Both the position numbers and the translations under genes were made by a program. A stretch of DNA of 56,442 bases from Actinocrinis puniceicyclus (GTDB lineage Bacteria; Actinomycetota; Actinomycetes; Streptomycetales; Catenulisporaceae), in assembly GCF_018283645.1 (NCBI RefSeq), contig NZ_JAGSXH010000031.1, positions 1-56,442 on the forward strand. Direction: 5' to 3'. The notes below the pieces were generated by a model. It had not been told where the DNA came from, made no database searches, and saw nothing but the letters and a program-made list of their open reading frames with translations. This document shows, in pieces, positions 25,396 to 34,982 of the stretch (its first letter is position 1; every line of letters begins with the position of its first letter).

Positions 25396-26367
25396 ATGGG
25401 AGCGGTAACGAAGCCGACGTCGCTTGAACTGCGCCGTCTCGTGCCCGGCCGCCTGGTGCGAGTGGCCGGCAGCGCACACCACGTCGTGGTGGACGAAGGC
25501 CAGGCCAGGGCGCCGGTGGTGGTGTTCACCTCCGGTCTCGGCGGGGCCTGGTACGACTGGGACGCGGTGGTCCCGCTACTGGCGGGGCGGGCCACCCTTG
25601 TGCGCTTCGACCGGCCGGGCCTCGGCTGGTCACAACCCGCCGCCGTGCCGCCGACCCTCGCCGGGGAGGCCGAGCGGATCAGGGAACTGTTGAGCGTGCT
25701 GGACCTGCCGGGTCCGGTGGTGCTGGTCGGTCATTCGCTGGCCGGCTTCCACGTGGAGGGCTTCGCACGGCTGTACCCGGAGCTGACCGCCGGAGTCGTG
25801 CTCGTGGACAGCTCCACCGAACCGCAGGCGGTACCGCAGCCCGCGTACTCGCAGCGGGTGCGCCGCTGGCGCAGGATAGGCGAGGCGGGCCGGGTCAGCG
25901 GCGTCGGCGGGCTGCTCGGTCCCGCGGCATGGCGCGTCGTGGTCGCGGCCACGACCGTTCGCGGCGTCCCGGCGGCCGACCCGCAGCACGTGGCGGCCAC
26001 CTTCGCGGCCGGCCGTCCGGGCGTGGCCGCGATGGTGGAGAACACGCTGTACTTCGACGTGGCCGCCGAACTGCTGGAACTGCGCTGCGAACGGGACTTC
26101 CCGGCGGTGCCGCTCCAGGTGCTCGCCGCGTTCGGCCGATCCCGGATCGAGCGCGCGGTCATGCCCCGCGGCCTGGCCTCCCGGGTCGCGGACGCTTGGC
26201 GGCTGCGCCAGCGGGACCTCGCGGCGCTCTCCCCGCTCGGCGAGCTGACGGAACTGCCCGACAGCGGGCACTTCATTCCCTTCGACCGTCCTGACGCGGT
26301 CGCGGACGCGGTATTCAACGTCCTCCAGGCGATGCAGACTGAACGCGGATTACCGGACACGCGCTGA
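25396..26367 (+). CDS. Alpha/beta-hydrolase with a TTA codon near the end
   Basis: The 323-residue protein has HHVVVDEGQARAPVVVFTSGLGGAWYDW (oxyanion region), the nucleophile GHSLAGFHVEG, LVDSSTEP and the catalytic His in PDSGHFIPFDRPDAV. It is cytoplasmic with no signal peptide. Substrate unknown. Codon 319 (26350-26352) is TTA, a codon almost absent from high-GC actinobacteria and, in Streptomyces, dependent on the bldA tRNA. An ATG start at 25396 directly follows a short AT-rich stretch (GTCTTAAAGTTGAACGT) that may hold the promoter. Confidence 0.82.
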   Translation: MGAVTKPTSLELRRLVPGRLVRVAGSAHHVVVDEGQARAPVVVFTSGLGGAWYDWDAVVPLLAGRATLVRFDRPGLGWSQPAAVPPTLAGEAERIRELLSVLDLPGPVVLVGHSLAGFHVEGFARLYPELTAGVVLVDSSTEPQAVPQPAYSQRVRRWRRIGEAGRVSGVGGLLGPAAWRVVVAATTVRGVPAADPQHVAATFAAGRPGVAAMVENTLYFDVAAELLELRCERDFPAVPLQVLAAFGRSRIERAVMPRGLASRVADAWRLRQRDLAALSPLGELTELPDSGHFIPFDRPDAVADAVFNVLQAMQTERGLPDTR

Positions 26368-26430
26368 CGTGAGACGGTGCAATGAGGCAGGATAGGGCGC
26401 GAAACGCGACTGGGAGGGCTCTAGGCTCCA

Positions 26431-27240
26431 ATGGCAACCTATTACGTGATCGCACGCGTGGACGGCACCCGCCAAGTGGGCCCGGACCGGCAGACCGTCG
26501 ATCTGGCCGACGCACTGGCCCGCGGCATCACCCATTTCATCCAGATCCCCGAACTGGACGATGACGAGCGGTCGACCGATCCGTACGGCCTGCTGGTGCA
26601 CCCCGAGCCCGCACAGGCCGGCCTCGGCATAGCCGACGACATGACCCTCACCCTCGGCGTCGACGGGGCATTCCGGCTCTTCCAGCTCCAGGCGGTGCCC
26701 GCGCCGGACCACTTCACCCCAAGCTCCGCGGTCGGCTCGCAGGCCATCGTCACCCGCGAGTTCCTGGCCGTAGCCGAGGTTCCGGCCTGGTGGGCGTACG
26801 GACCGCACGGCCGCCACGTCCTCGGGCTGATCTACGCGCTCGGCGGCCTCAAGCGCGAGGAACTGGACGCGATCGGCCGGCGGATCGACGGCGCGGGCCT
26901 GAACTTCGCCAAGGTCAAGTTCGACGCGCTGAGCGTCGCAGACCGGTTCATCGCCGGATCCGGGCGCACCGGCGCGGCCAGGCTCGCCCGCGGCTATGCG
27001 CGCGCCGCCACGTACGGCACCTGGGACCGGGACTCGGCTCTCGGGCACGCCGCCTCGCTCGCGGGCGACATCGCGCACGTGATGAGCGTCGGAGACCTGG
27101 TTCCCGAGGTGACCCTCGACTCGCTCACCGCCTGGCTCGCACCGCAGCTGAGCGAGCTGCATCCGGCGGGCGAGGGCCCCGACTACGTCGCCGTGCCGCA
27201 GCAGGACGGCGCTGATGAGAGCGCCGACGAGAACGCGTGA
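26431..27240 (+). CDS. Conserved hypothetical protein
   Basis: The product has 269 residues and a clear start (GGGAGGGCT before ATG 26431). The N-terminal part is strand-rich (ATYYVIARVDGTRQVGPDRQTVDLADALARGITHFIQIPEL). A central part contains PAWWAYGPHGRHVLGLIYALGGLKREELDAIGRRIDGAGLNFAKVKFDAL, then Ala-rich helices and an acidic C-terminus. There is no signal peptide, membrane helix or known motif. It is placed before the MaoC hydratase gene but separated from it by a promoter. Function unknown. Confidence 0.6.
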   Translation: MATYYVIARVDGTRQVGPDRQTVDLADALARGITHFIQIPELDDDERSTDPYGLLVHPEPAQAGLGIADDMTLTLGVDGAFRLFQLQAVPAPDHFTPSSAVGSQAIVTREFLAVAEVPAWWAYGPHGRHVLGLIYALGGLKREELDAIGRRIDGAGLNFAKVKFDALSVADRFIAGSGRTGAARLARGYARAATYGTWDRDSALGHAASLAGDIAHVMSVGDLVPEVTLDSLTAWLAPQLSELHPAGEGPDYVAVPQQDGADESADENA

Positions 27241-27260
27241 CCTAAGCCACGGCGACCCTG

Positions 27261-27277
27261 CTACCGATCGGTAACTT
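27261..27277 (+). promoter_or_regulatory. Operator/-10 of the MaoC hydratase gene
   Basis: CTACCGATCGGTAACTT combines the perfect 12-bp palindrome TACCGATCGGTA (27262-27273) with an overlapping TAACTT -10 box (27272-27277). The layout matches the enoyl-CoA hydratase promoter at 11148-11164 base for base, apart from the three middle positions and one flank. It predicts a 5' leader of about 50 nt before the MaoC ATG. Confidence 0.6.
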
Positions 27278-27332
27278 CTTGCGGCAAGATGGCGGTGCCC
27301 CACCGTACCGGCGACAAGAGGAGCTGACCGCG

Positions 27333-27836
27333 ATGCAGTTCGGCCGCTACTTCGAGGAGTTCGAGGTCGGTGCCGTCTACAAGCACTGGCCGGGCAAGAC
27401 CGTGACCGAGTATGACGATCACCTCTTCTGCCTGCTCACGATGAACCACCACCCGCTGCATCTCGACGCGCACTACGCGGAGCAGACCACCGACTTCAAG
27501 CGCAACGTGGTGGTGGGCAACTACATCTACTCGCTGCTGCTGGGCATGTCAGTGCCCGATGTATCCGGCAAGGCGATCGCGAACCTGGAGATCGAGTCGC
27601 TTCGGCACATCGCGCCGACCTTCCACGGGGACACCCTCTACGGCGAGACCACGGTCCTCGACAAGACCGAGTCCAAGTCCAAGAACGACCGCGGTGTCGT
27701 GTATGTGGAGACACGCGGCTATAAGCAGGATGGCACCGTAGTGTGCGTATTCCGCCGCAAAGTCATGGTGCCCAAGCGCTCATACGGAGACGACCGCGGC
27801 GGCGAGCAACCGGGCAGGCCGGAACCGGTATCCTGA
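27333..27836 (+). CDS. MaoC-family (hotdog fold) enoyl-CoA hydratase, mesaconyl-CoA hydratase-like
   Basis: The product has 167 residues. FGRYFEEFEVGAVYKHWPGKTVTEYDDHLFCLLTMNHHPLHLDAHYA contains the hydratase-2 style N/H residues, with Asp and His in the active-site loop. NVVVGNYIYSLLLGMSVPDVSGKAIANLEIESLRHIAPTFHGDTLYGETTV completes the hotdog. The length and motifs match actinobacterial MaoC proteins co-occurring with Mcl and Mcd, suggesting mesaconyl-CoA hydration. The ATG at 27333 follows AGAGGAGCTG; an earlier open start at 27279 would overlap the promoter. Confidence 0.85.
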   Translation: MQFGRYFEEFEVGAVYKHWPGKTVTEYDDHLFCLLTMNHHPLHLDAHYAEQTTDFKRNVVVGNYIYSLLLGMSVPDVSGKAIANLEIESLRHIAPTFHGDTLYGETTVLDKTESKSKNDRGVVYVETRGYKQDGTVVCVFRRKVMVPKRSYGDDRGGEQPGRPEPVS

Positions 27837-27912
27837 CACACCGGCCGCATCGGCCCCCGTCAGAGTGACGGATGCTTGACTGGAGACACCTGAACGGGGG
27901 ACTGTTCAGCCT

Positions 27913-28662
27913 ATGAAGGGCGAGCCAAGTTGCCCGCGGTGCGGGAGCCGAGTGCGTGCTCCCGGAGACCCGTCGGCCCTGCTGCCAGTGGTTCCGGAGG
28001 ATCTGGCCCGGCCTGTGCCGGATACCGTGCCGGACAACCTGGCCGAACTTCCGGTCGACCTGTTGCCGTTGCACTCGCCCGGACCGGGGGCTGAACTGTG
28101 GAGCTGCGAGGTGCACGGCTCGGTGTACCCGGTGCAGCCGATCCTGGCCCCCAGCCTGGAGGTGCTCGCCTCGGTGGTGCACCGCTCGCAGGTGCCCCTC
28201 TGGCTGCCCTGGCCGCTGCCACACCGCTGGGTGTTCAGCGGGGTCGCCTACGCGGGCGACCACCACACCGGCGCGCGCGCCACGGTCGTGGCGGCCAGCG
28301 GGCCGTCCCCGTTCGGCGGCGACGGCGACATGCTGCTGATCGCCGAGGAGATGGGAATCGGGCTCGGGGCGCGGTTCGCCGGGTTGGCCGGCCCCGACCC
28401 CGGTCCGATCTTCGAGGACACCGCCGCGCACGCGAAGGTGTACGCCGCCGGGCGCCCCACCCCGATGTGGTCGGTGCCTGACACCGGCGACCGCGCCGTG
28501 TTCGTGGGCGAGGCACGCGGAATGTGGCTGTGGCTGGTGCTGTGGCCCGCACTCGCGGGCACGTTGCTGTACGAGGACCTGGTACTCACCGACCTGCGCG
28601 ACGCCACCTCGGAGATCGCGCAGTTGCCGGTCGGCTCGCTCTCACCGCGCTTCTTCGCCTGA
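27913..28662 (+). CDS. DUF6758-like actinobacterial zinc-ribbon protein
   Basis: The product has 249 residues. The N-terminus CPRCGSRVRAPG and later WSCEVHG supply a likely CxxC...C..H zinc ribbon. The rest, including VPLWLPWPLPHRWVFSGVAYAGDHHTGARATVVAASGPSPFGGDGDMLLIAEEMGIGLGARFAGL, is a conserved globular domain seen in Streptomyces-type genomes upstream of the PHP gene. No enzymatic motif is known to me. The family name is from memory and is the less certain part. It forms a probable operon with the PHP and marC genes. Confidence 0.65.
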   Translation: MKGEPSCPRCGSRVRAPGDPSALLPVVPEDLARPVPDTVPDNLAELPVDLLPLHSPGPGAELWSCEVHGSVYPVQPILAPSLEVLASVVHRSQVPLWLPWPLPHRWVFSGVAYAGDHHTGARATVVAASGPSPFGGDGDMLLIAEEMGIGLGARFAGLAGPDPGPIFEDTAAHAKVYAAGRPTPMWSVPDTGDRAVFVGEARGMWLWLVLWPALAGTLLYEDLVLTDLRDATSEIAQLPVGSLSPRFFA

Positions 28663-28735
28663 CCGCGCGTCCCTGTAAGGTGATTGGCGTTCGGCCTGAC
28701 GGGCCGGACGCCGGGACGGACGAGTCAGGACCAGG

Positions 28736-29593
28736 ATGCGCATCGACCTGCATACGCACAGCTCTTGCTCGGACGGCACGGACACCCCGACACAGCTGGT
28801 CGAGGCCGCCAAGGCCGCCGGGCTCGACGTCATCGCGCTCACCGACCACGACACCACCGCTGGCTGGGACGAGGCCGCCGCGGCGGGCGAGCGGCTCGGG
28901 GTCACGGTGGTGCCGGGCGCGGAGCTCTCCTGCCGGCTGAACGGCATTCAGATCCATCTGCTCGGCTACGGTTTCGACCGCGCCGAACCGGAATTCGCCC
29001 GGGAGCGCAACCTGCTGCGCGACGATCGCGAGCGTCGTGCCGAGCTCATAGTGCGGCGCTGCCGGGAACTCGGCGCGCCGATCACGTGGCAGCGGGTGCG
29101 GCAGATCGCGGGCAGCGCCTCGATCGGCCGTCCGCACGTGGCCAGCGCGCTGGTGGAGGCCGGCATCGTCGCCTCGGTCGACGAGGCGTTCTCGTCAGAC
29201 TGGCTCGCCGACGGCGGCCGGGCCTATGTGGCGAAGTACGCCCTCGACCCGTACCGCGCCCTGGATCTGCTACGCGCCTCGGGTGGCATCGCCGTCTTCG
29301 CGCACCCGGCGGCGGGTCGGCGCGGCCGGATCGTGACGGACGAACAGGTCGCGGATCTGGCCGGAGCCGGGCTTCGCGGTATCGAGGTCGACCACGTCGA
29401 CCACGACGCCGCCGCGCGCGAACGAATCAGGGGACTGGCTGCCGACCTGGGGCTGGTGCCGACCGGGTCCAGCGACTACCACGGCCTGCGCAAGACGGTG
29501 CGCATCGGCCAGAACACCACCGCCGCAGAGGCTTACGAGGAGCTGTTCGACCACACACCCTGGTCACGCCCCGGGGCGCGCAGCGATGCCTGA
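28736..29593 (+). CDS. PHP-domain phosphoesterase
   Basis: The 285-residue protein opens with RIDLHTHSSCSDGTDTPTQLVEAAKAAGLDVIALTDHDTTAGW, the HxH and DHD metal ligands of the PHP family. GAELSC, the insert ITWQRVRQIAGSASIGRPHVASALV and GGIAVFAHPAA complete the site, with SSDYHG at the end. Relatives hydrolyse 3',5'-nucleoside bisphosphates or 5'-AMP/oligoribonucleotides. The protein is cytoplasmic. The ATG follows CAGGACCAGG. Confidence 0.88.
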   Translation: MRIDLHTHSSCSDGTDTPTQLVEAAKAAGLDVIALTDHDTTAGWDEAAAAGERLGVTVVPGAELSCRLNGIQIHLLGYGFDRAEPEFARERNLLRDDRERRAELIVRRCRELGAPITWQRVRQIAGSASIGRPHVASALVEAGIVASVDEAFSSDWLADGGRAYVAKYALDPYRALDLLRASGGIAVFAHPAAGRRGRIVTDEQVADLAGAGLRGIEVDHVDHDAAARERIRGLAADLGLVPTGSSDYHGLRKTVRIGQNTTAAEAYEELFDHTPWSRPGARSDA

Positions 29594-29635
29594 CGCCGCG
29601 TCGGTGCGTGCCCGCCCGGCCGAGGCTGTGGCGGC

Positions 29636-30238
29636 GTGAACCTCACCCTGTTTGGCACCTCGTTCATCACATTGTTCGTCATCATGGACCCGCCGGGCAC
29701 GGTGCCGATCTTCCTCGCCTTGACCTCGGGCCGCTCGAAGCGGGACCGCAGGCGGCTCGCGCAGCAGGCCGCGCTCGTCTCGCTCGTGGTCATCTCCTGC
29801 TTCGCGGCGTTCGGCCAGCAGATCCTGAAGTATCTCGGCATCACCGTGCCCGCGCTGGAGGGCTCAGGCGGCCTGCTGCTCCTGCTGATCGCGCTGGAGT
29901 TGCTGACCGGCCGGGCGGACGAGCCGAGCGGGACCGCCGACGTCAACGTCGCGATGGTGCCGCTGGGCACGCCACTGCTGGCCGGTCCGGGCGCGATCGT
30001 CGCGGTGATCCTGTTCGTTCAGCGCATCCACTCGGCCGGTGACTTCGTCGCGGTCGCCGCGGCGATCCTGCTCACGCACCTGGTGATCTGGCTGACCATG
30101 CGTTTCTCGGTGCACATCATCCGGGTGATCAAGGACTCCGGAGTCACGTTGGTCACTCGGATCGCGGGTCTGCTGCTCGCCGCGATCGCGGTGCAGATGA
30201 TCGCCGAATCGGCGATCGCCTTCGCCAAGGTCGCCTGA
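29636..30238 (+). CDS. MarC-family integral membrane protein
   Basis: The 200-residue protein has six membrane helices. Family segments include FITLFVIMDPPGTVPIFLALT at the start, ALELLTGRADE, VAMVPLGTPLLAGPGAIVAVILF and a final ITRIAGLLLAAIAVQMIAESA. MarC proteins were once linked to multiple antibiotic resistance, but that link has not held up; the transported substrate is unknown. A GTG start is used, 42 bp after the PHP gene, so the genes are likely co-transcribed. Confidence 0.85.
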   Translation: MNLTLFGTSFITLFVIMDPPGTVPIFLALTSGRSKRDRRRLAQQAALVSLVVISCFAAFGQQILKYLGITVPALEGSGGLLLLLIALELLTGRADEPSGTADVNVAMVPLGTPLLAGPGAIVAVILFVQRIHSAGDFVAVAAAILLTHLVIWLTMRFSVHIIRVIKDSGVTLVTRIAGLLLAAIAVQMIAESAIAFAKVA

Positions 30239-30293
30239 GGCTTACGGCTGCGGGTCCCCCCAGGGCGCTGCGTCCGTGCGCCGCTGTGCGCGG

Positions 30294-31232
<939 letters not shown>

Positions 31233-31254
31233 GTCGCGCCCGATCCCTGGGTCT

Positions 31255-33333
31255 CTACTGCTGGGCCTGCGGAGTTTCGGTGATCGGCTCCGCCGCCGCC
31301 GCCGCCGCCGACTTGCGGCTGCGCGCCGCGCGCACACGGGTGCGGCGCGGATTCGCCACCGGTCCCGCCGCGGCATCCTGCGCGACGGCCTCCGGCTCGG
31401 CCGCTGCGACGGGCCCTGTGGCGGCCGCTGCGACGGCCTCCGGCTCGGCGCTCTTGCGGGCGCGCACCCGCTTGCGCGGTTGCGCCGCGGGCGCCTCCGG
31501 GGCGCTCTGTACGCTCTGCGCGGCCTGAGCTTCACTCGCCTCGGGCTGCGGCTGCGGCTGCGGGTCGCGGGCCGGCTCCAGCGGTCCGGCCAGCGACCCG
31601 GGCGCGAGCTTGATCCTGCTTTCGCTAGCTGTCGGGGTCGCGGGCTTGCGGGTACGGGTCCGCTTGCGCGGCGCCTTCTGCTCCGTCACCTCTTGGGCGA
31701 CCACGGACTGCGGTGCCGCAACCGGCGGTGCCACGTCCTGCGTGGTCTCCTCGACCGCTGCCTCGTCGGAACGCCCCACCTTTTGGCCCTGGCGGCTGCG
31801 CGTACGCGTGCGCTGCCGGGGAGTGCGCGGCGGCCGCTCCTGACTCGACGGCTCCTTGCGGCCGGCGCGCGGCGAGCGGCTTCGCCCGGTCTCGCCGAGG
31901 TCCTCGATCTCCTCGGCCTCCAGGCCCTGGCGCACCCGCTCCAGGCGCGGCAGCACGCCCTTGACGCCCTCGGGGATGCCCAGGTCGGCGTAGAGCTGCG
32001 GGGAGGTCGAGTAGATCTCCGCGGGCTCGGGGTACGGCAGGTCCAGCGCCTTGTTGATCAGCTGCCAGCGTGGTACCTCGTCCCAGTCCACGAACGTCAC
32101 CGCGGTGCCCTTGTTACCGGCCCGGCCGGTGCGGCCGGTCCGGTGCGTATACACCTTCTCGTCCTCCGGGCACTGGAAGTTGATCACGTGTGTAACGCCC
32201 TCGACGTCGATACCGCGCGCCGCGACGTCGGTCGCGACGAGCACATCGATCTTCCCGTTGCGGAACGCCCGCAGTGCCTGCTCGCGTGCGCCCTGCCCGA
32301 GGTCGCCGTGCACCGCGGCGACGGCGAAGTGCCGGTCGGACAGTTCCTCGGCGACCTTCGCGACGGTGCGCTTGGTGCGCGCGAAGACTATGGTCAGTCC
32401 GCGGCCCTCGGCCTGCAGGATGCGCGCGAGCATCTCGACTTTGTCGAGGGAGTGGGCGCGGTAGACGAACTGCGCGATGTTCTTGACCGTGGCGCCCAGG
32501 TCGGCCGGGTCGGCGGCGCGGATGTGCGTCGGACGCGACATGTACCGGCGGGCCAGCGAGATCACTTCGCCGCGCATCGTCGCCGAGAACAGCATGGTCT
32601 GCCGGTCGGCGGGCAGTTGCGCGATGATCCGCTCGACGTCCGGCAGGAAGCCGAGGTCCAGCATCTCATCGGCCTCGTCCAGGACCAGGGTGCGCACGCC
32701 GCCGAGTTCCAGGTGCTGCTGACGGGTCAGGTCGAGCAGCCGGCCGGGCGTGCCGACCGCGATGTCGATTCCCGCGCGCAGCGCGGCGACCTGTGGTTCG
32801 TAGGCCCGCCCGCCGTAGAGGGCGTGAACGCGGATGGCGCGCACCTTGCCCGCGTCCAGCAGGTCGTTGGTGACCTGTATGGCCAGTTCGCGGGTCGGCA
32901 CGACCACCAGGGCCTGCGGGGAGCCGTGCGCGGGCGTCAGGCCCGCGGCCGGGGCCGCGGTGCGGGTGCGCCGCCGGCGACGGGATCCGCCGCTGGCGGG
33001 CGCGGCGGCGGCCGAGGTCTCGCCGGTGGCGACCTCGGCCTGTTCGAGCGGTTGCGAGTCTGGGCCGCTGACGCGCTGGAGCAGCGGGATGCCGAACGCG
33101 AGGGTCTTGCCGGTGCCGGTCTTGGCCTGGCCGATCACGTCCGCTCCGGACAGCGCGACCGGGATGGTGGCGGACTGGATCGGGAACGGGGCGGTGATAC
33201 CGAGCGCGTCGAGCGCCTCTACGGTCTCCGGCAGGACGCCGAGTTCGGCGAAGCTGCGGGCCGGGGCTGCGGCCTCGGTGTCGGGGATGAATTCCTCTGC
33301 TGCGGGCGACTGTGACTCTGTAAGGATGCTGAT
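31255..33333 (-). CDS. DEAD-box RNA helicase (RhlE-like) with Lys/Arg-rich tail; non-standard start
   Basis: The helicase core is complete: Q-motif region (SFAELGVLPETVEALDALGITAPFPIQ), motif I AKTGTGKT, PTRELA, VLDEADEML, SAT, the RGID region and HRTGRTGR. A basic tail of about 250 residues (RTRTRKPAT, RKRVRARK blocks) would bind RNA. The frame from the upstream stop at 33487 holds no ATG, GTG or TTG until GTG 33138, which would delete the Q motif. I place the start at ATC 33333-33331, 8 nt after AAAAGG. It unwinds structured RNA in ribosome assembly or cold adaptation. About 692 residues with this start. Confidence 0.85.
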   Translation of the reverse strand: MSILTESQSPAAEEFIPDTEAAAPARSFAELGVLPETVEALDALGITAPFPIQSATIPVALSGADVIGQAKTGTGKTLAFGIPLLQRVSGPDSQPLEQAEVATGETSAAAAPASGGSRRRRRTRTAAPAAGLTPAHGSPQALVVVPTRELAIQVTNDLLDAGKVRAIRVHALYGGRAYEPQVAALRAGIDIAVGTPGRLLDLTRQQHLELGGVRTLVLDEADEMLDLGFLPDVERIIAQLPADRQTMLFSATMRGEVISLARRYMSRPTHIRAADPADLGATVKNIAQFVYRAHSLDKVEMLARILQAEGRGLTIVFARTKRTVAKVAEELSDRHFAVAAVHGDLGQGAREQALRAFRNGKIDVLVATDVAARGIDVEGVTHVINFQCPEDEKVYTHRTGRTGRAGNKGTAVTFVDWDEVPRWQLINKALDLPYPEPAEIYSTSPQLYADLGIPEGVKGVLPRLERVRQGLEAEEIEDLGETGRSRSPRAGRKEPSSQERPPRTPRQRTRTRSRQGQKVGRSDEAAVEETTQDVAPPVAAPQSVVAQEVTEQKAPRKRTRTRKPATPTASESRIKLAPGSLAGPLEPARDPQPQPQPEASEAQAAQSVQSAPEAPAAQPRKRVRARKSAEPEAVAAAATGPVAAAEPEAVAQDAAAGPVANPRRTRVRAARSRKSAAAAAAEPITETPQAQQ

Positions 33334-33679
33334 GTTATTGACCTTTTCGTCCTCGGTGACGGCGGGCGTCCCGGAGAGACCAGCCGATTCGGCGTGAGCC
33401 GCGAGCTGCTCGTCGGGTTCGGCCGGGTGCCGATGGCTTCCGAGTCGAGCGTCCGTGCGGGCTCGGGTCTCGGTTAGCCGGGTAAATCACCCGACCGGTC
33501 GCAGGGCCGCTGCCGTCGTCGTCAGGGGCGGGCCGTGCGGTCGGAGCCGATCGGGGTGCTTTCGGCCGACCGGGCATCCTGTGCGGATCAGCGGCTTCCG
33601 GGCGGGCCCGGACTCCGCTGATGCAGTCAAGTCACCATATTACCAGGCGGTTCGCCAGCGATCGAGTACGCTGCGTCAT
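33334..33679. other. 346-bp divergent intergenic region (helicase / ferritin-like)
   Basis: Apart from the AAAAGG site for the helicase, it holds a CGGGT-AAATC-ACCCG hairpin (33479-33493) in the probable helicase leader. A leaderless promoter for the ferritin-like gene (TACGCT, 33667-33672) lies at the right end. The helicase leader would be long, as is common for cold-responsive helicase genes. No small gene was found. Confidence 0.4.
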
Positions 33680-34249
33680 GTGCAGGCCGACCTGACAGAA
33701 TCACGCGCGGCGGCGGCGGTTTACGCGGCGCTCGCCGAGTTCGAGCGCTTGGCCGCGCTCCTGCCTCTCGCTCCCGCGTTGGCCGATCGGATGGCCGTGG
33801 CGCAACTGATGTCACGGCAACATGCTCACTATTCCGAACTGCTGGAACGTGTGCAGGCTGCCGGTGATCCGCAGCCGGCCATGGCGGCGGCCGCGGTGCC
33901 GATCGATGAGGCGCGACGGCGGGTCGAATCCGCGGATTGGTGGGACGCGCTGGCGGCGGTGGCGCTGTGCGGGCGGCTCACGGACGAACTCTTCGGCGAG
34001 TTGCTCCACGGGGATCAGCGCGCCGACGAGGATGTCGACGAAGTGTCGGCATGGGCCATGGAGCGGCTGCGCGCGGCGATCGCGGCGGACTCGGTTCTGG
34101 CCGCGCGGCTGGCCATGTGGGCCCGCCGACTGCTCGGCGAAGCCATCGTGCTCGCGCGTGAATTCGGCGGTGAGCGTTATCCCGAGCTGGCGGACCGGCT
34201 GGCCGCCGCGCACGAGCGCCGGATGGCCGCGCTGGGCCTTTCGAACTGA
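33680..34249 (+). CDS. Ferritin-like fold protein (MiaE-like family)
   Basis: The product has 189 residues, nearly all alpha-helical, with YAALAEFERLAALLPLAP, MAVAQLMSRQHAHYSELLERV and later DWWDALAAVALCGRLTDELF and EAIVLAREFGGERYPELADRLAAAHERRM. The Glu and E/H-rich helices suggest a di-iron four-helix bundle related to tRNA hydroxylase MiaE, but not every ligand can be verified. It is divergent from the helicase as in mycobacteria. GTG 33680 follows the TACGCT box by 7 nt (leaderless). Role unknown. Confidence 0.75.
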   Translation: MQADLTESRAAAAVYAALAEFERLAALLPLAPALADRMAVAQLMSRQHAHYSELLERVQAAGDPQPAMAAAAVPIDEARRRVESADWWDALAAVALCGRLTDELFGELLHGDQRADEDVDEVSAWAMERLRAAIAADSVLAARLAMWARRLLGEAIVLAREFGGERYPELADRLAAAHERRMAALGLSN

Positions 34250-34252
34250 CCG

Positions 34253-34519
34253 TCAACGCGGCAACCGGCGCTCACGCAGGTACAGCGTCCATCCGCAGAC
34301 CAGCAGCGCGGACACGAGGGCCGCGAGCATCAGCCGCGTACCGTGGAAACCGCCGCCCAGGAGCACGACCCCGAGCACACCGCCGACGAGCGCCCCGCCG
34401 ACACCTGCGGCCACTGCGGAGAGTCGGATCACCGCACGACTACCGGGAACGGCGAGCCCGCCCAGCCCGCCGATCACCAGTCCCAACGCGGTCAGCCTCA
34501 ATATCTCCCAGAAGAGCAT
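34253..34519 (-). CDS. Small GlsB/YeaQ/YmgE-like membrane protein
   Basis: The 88-residue protein has three hydrophobic segments, Gly-rich in the middle (LGLVIGGLGGLAVPGSRA, AAGVGGALVGGVLGVVLLGGG, LMLAALVSALLVCGWTLYL). The Gly pattern and size match the transglycosylase-associated GlsB/YeaQ family of stress-related membrane proteins. It ends 3 bp from the convergent ferritin-like gene. Function unknown. Confidence 0.72.
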   Translation of the reverse strand: MLFWEILRLTALGLVIGGLGGLAVPGSRAVIRLSAVAAGVGGALVGGVLGVVLLGGGFHGTRLMLAALVSALLVCGWTLYLRERRLPR

Positions 34520-34566
34520 GAAACTGACGCTACGTCACTTCCGCGCATAACGCCTGTACGGCTATC

Positions 34567-34794
34567 TCAGAGAGCGCCGAACCCGACCCGGCGAGAGGTC
34601 GGCTCGCCGATCTCGACGTACGCCAAGCGGTCGGCGGGCACGATCACCTTGCGTCCCTTCTCGTCGCTGAGTACCAGCAAACCGGCCTTGCCGGTGAGTG
34701 CGGCCGACACGACCTTTTCCAGCTCTTCGGCGCTCAGCTCGGACTCAAGGGAGAGTTCCCGGGCCGCGTGCTGTACGCCGATCTTGATCTCCAC
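34567..34794 (-). CDS. DUF3107 small conserved protein (TB9.4-like)
   Basis: The product has 75 residues: VEIKIGVQHAARELSLESELSAEELEKVVSAAL, then LLVLSDEKGRKVIVPADRLAYVEIGEP. This is the highly conserved actinobacterial DUF3107, equivalent to M. tuberculosis TB9.4 beside its TetR neighbour. The predicted fold is a small alpha/beta domain. GTG 34794 has GGAAGGAA about 9 nt upstream and gives the family-length protein. Function unknown. Confidence 0.85.
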   Translation of the reverse strand: MEIKIGVQHAARELSLESELSAEELEKVVSAALTGKAGLLVLSDEKGRKVIVPADRLAYVEIGEPTSRRVGFGAL

Positions 34795-34982
34795 GGTGGT
34801 TGGTTCCTTCCACGTAGGCAAGACGCCGGTCTTCGAGTAACCAGAAGACGCTTATGACGAAGCCTACGTGCTCGGCCGCGCGTACCGCGTTGATCGACGC
34901 GTATACCCGTCCGTTCTGCGAGCTCCGGCGTCGTGCTTTTCGCCGCGGTCCGCCACGACCGCGTAACGCAGACCGTGCCGCC

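Noticed and set aside
33335-33490. Leader peptide or frameshift origin for the helicase N-terminus (GTG at 33490)
   Set aside because: It is in a different frame that ends at TAA 33335-33337. No slippery sequence is present to shift into the helicase frame.
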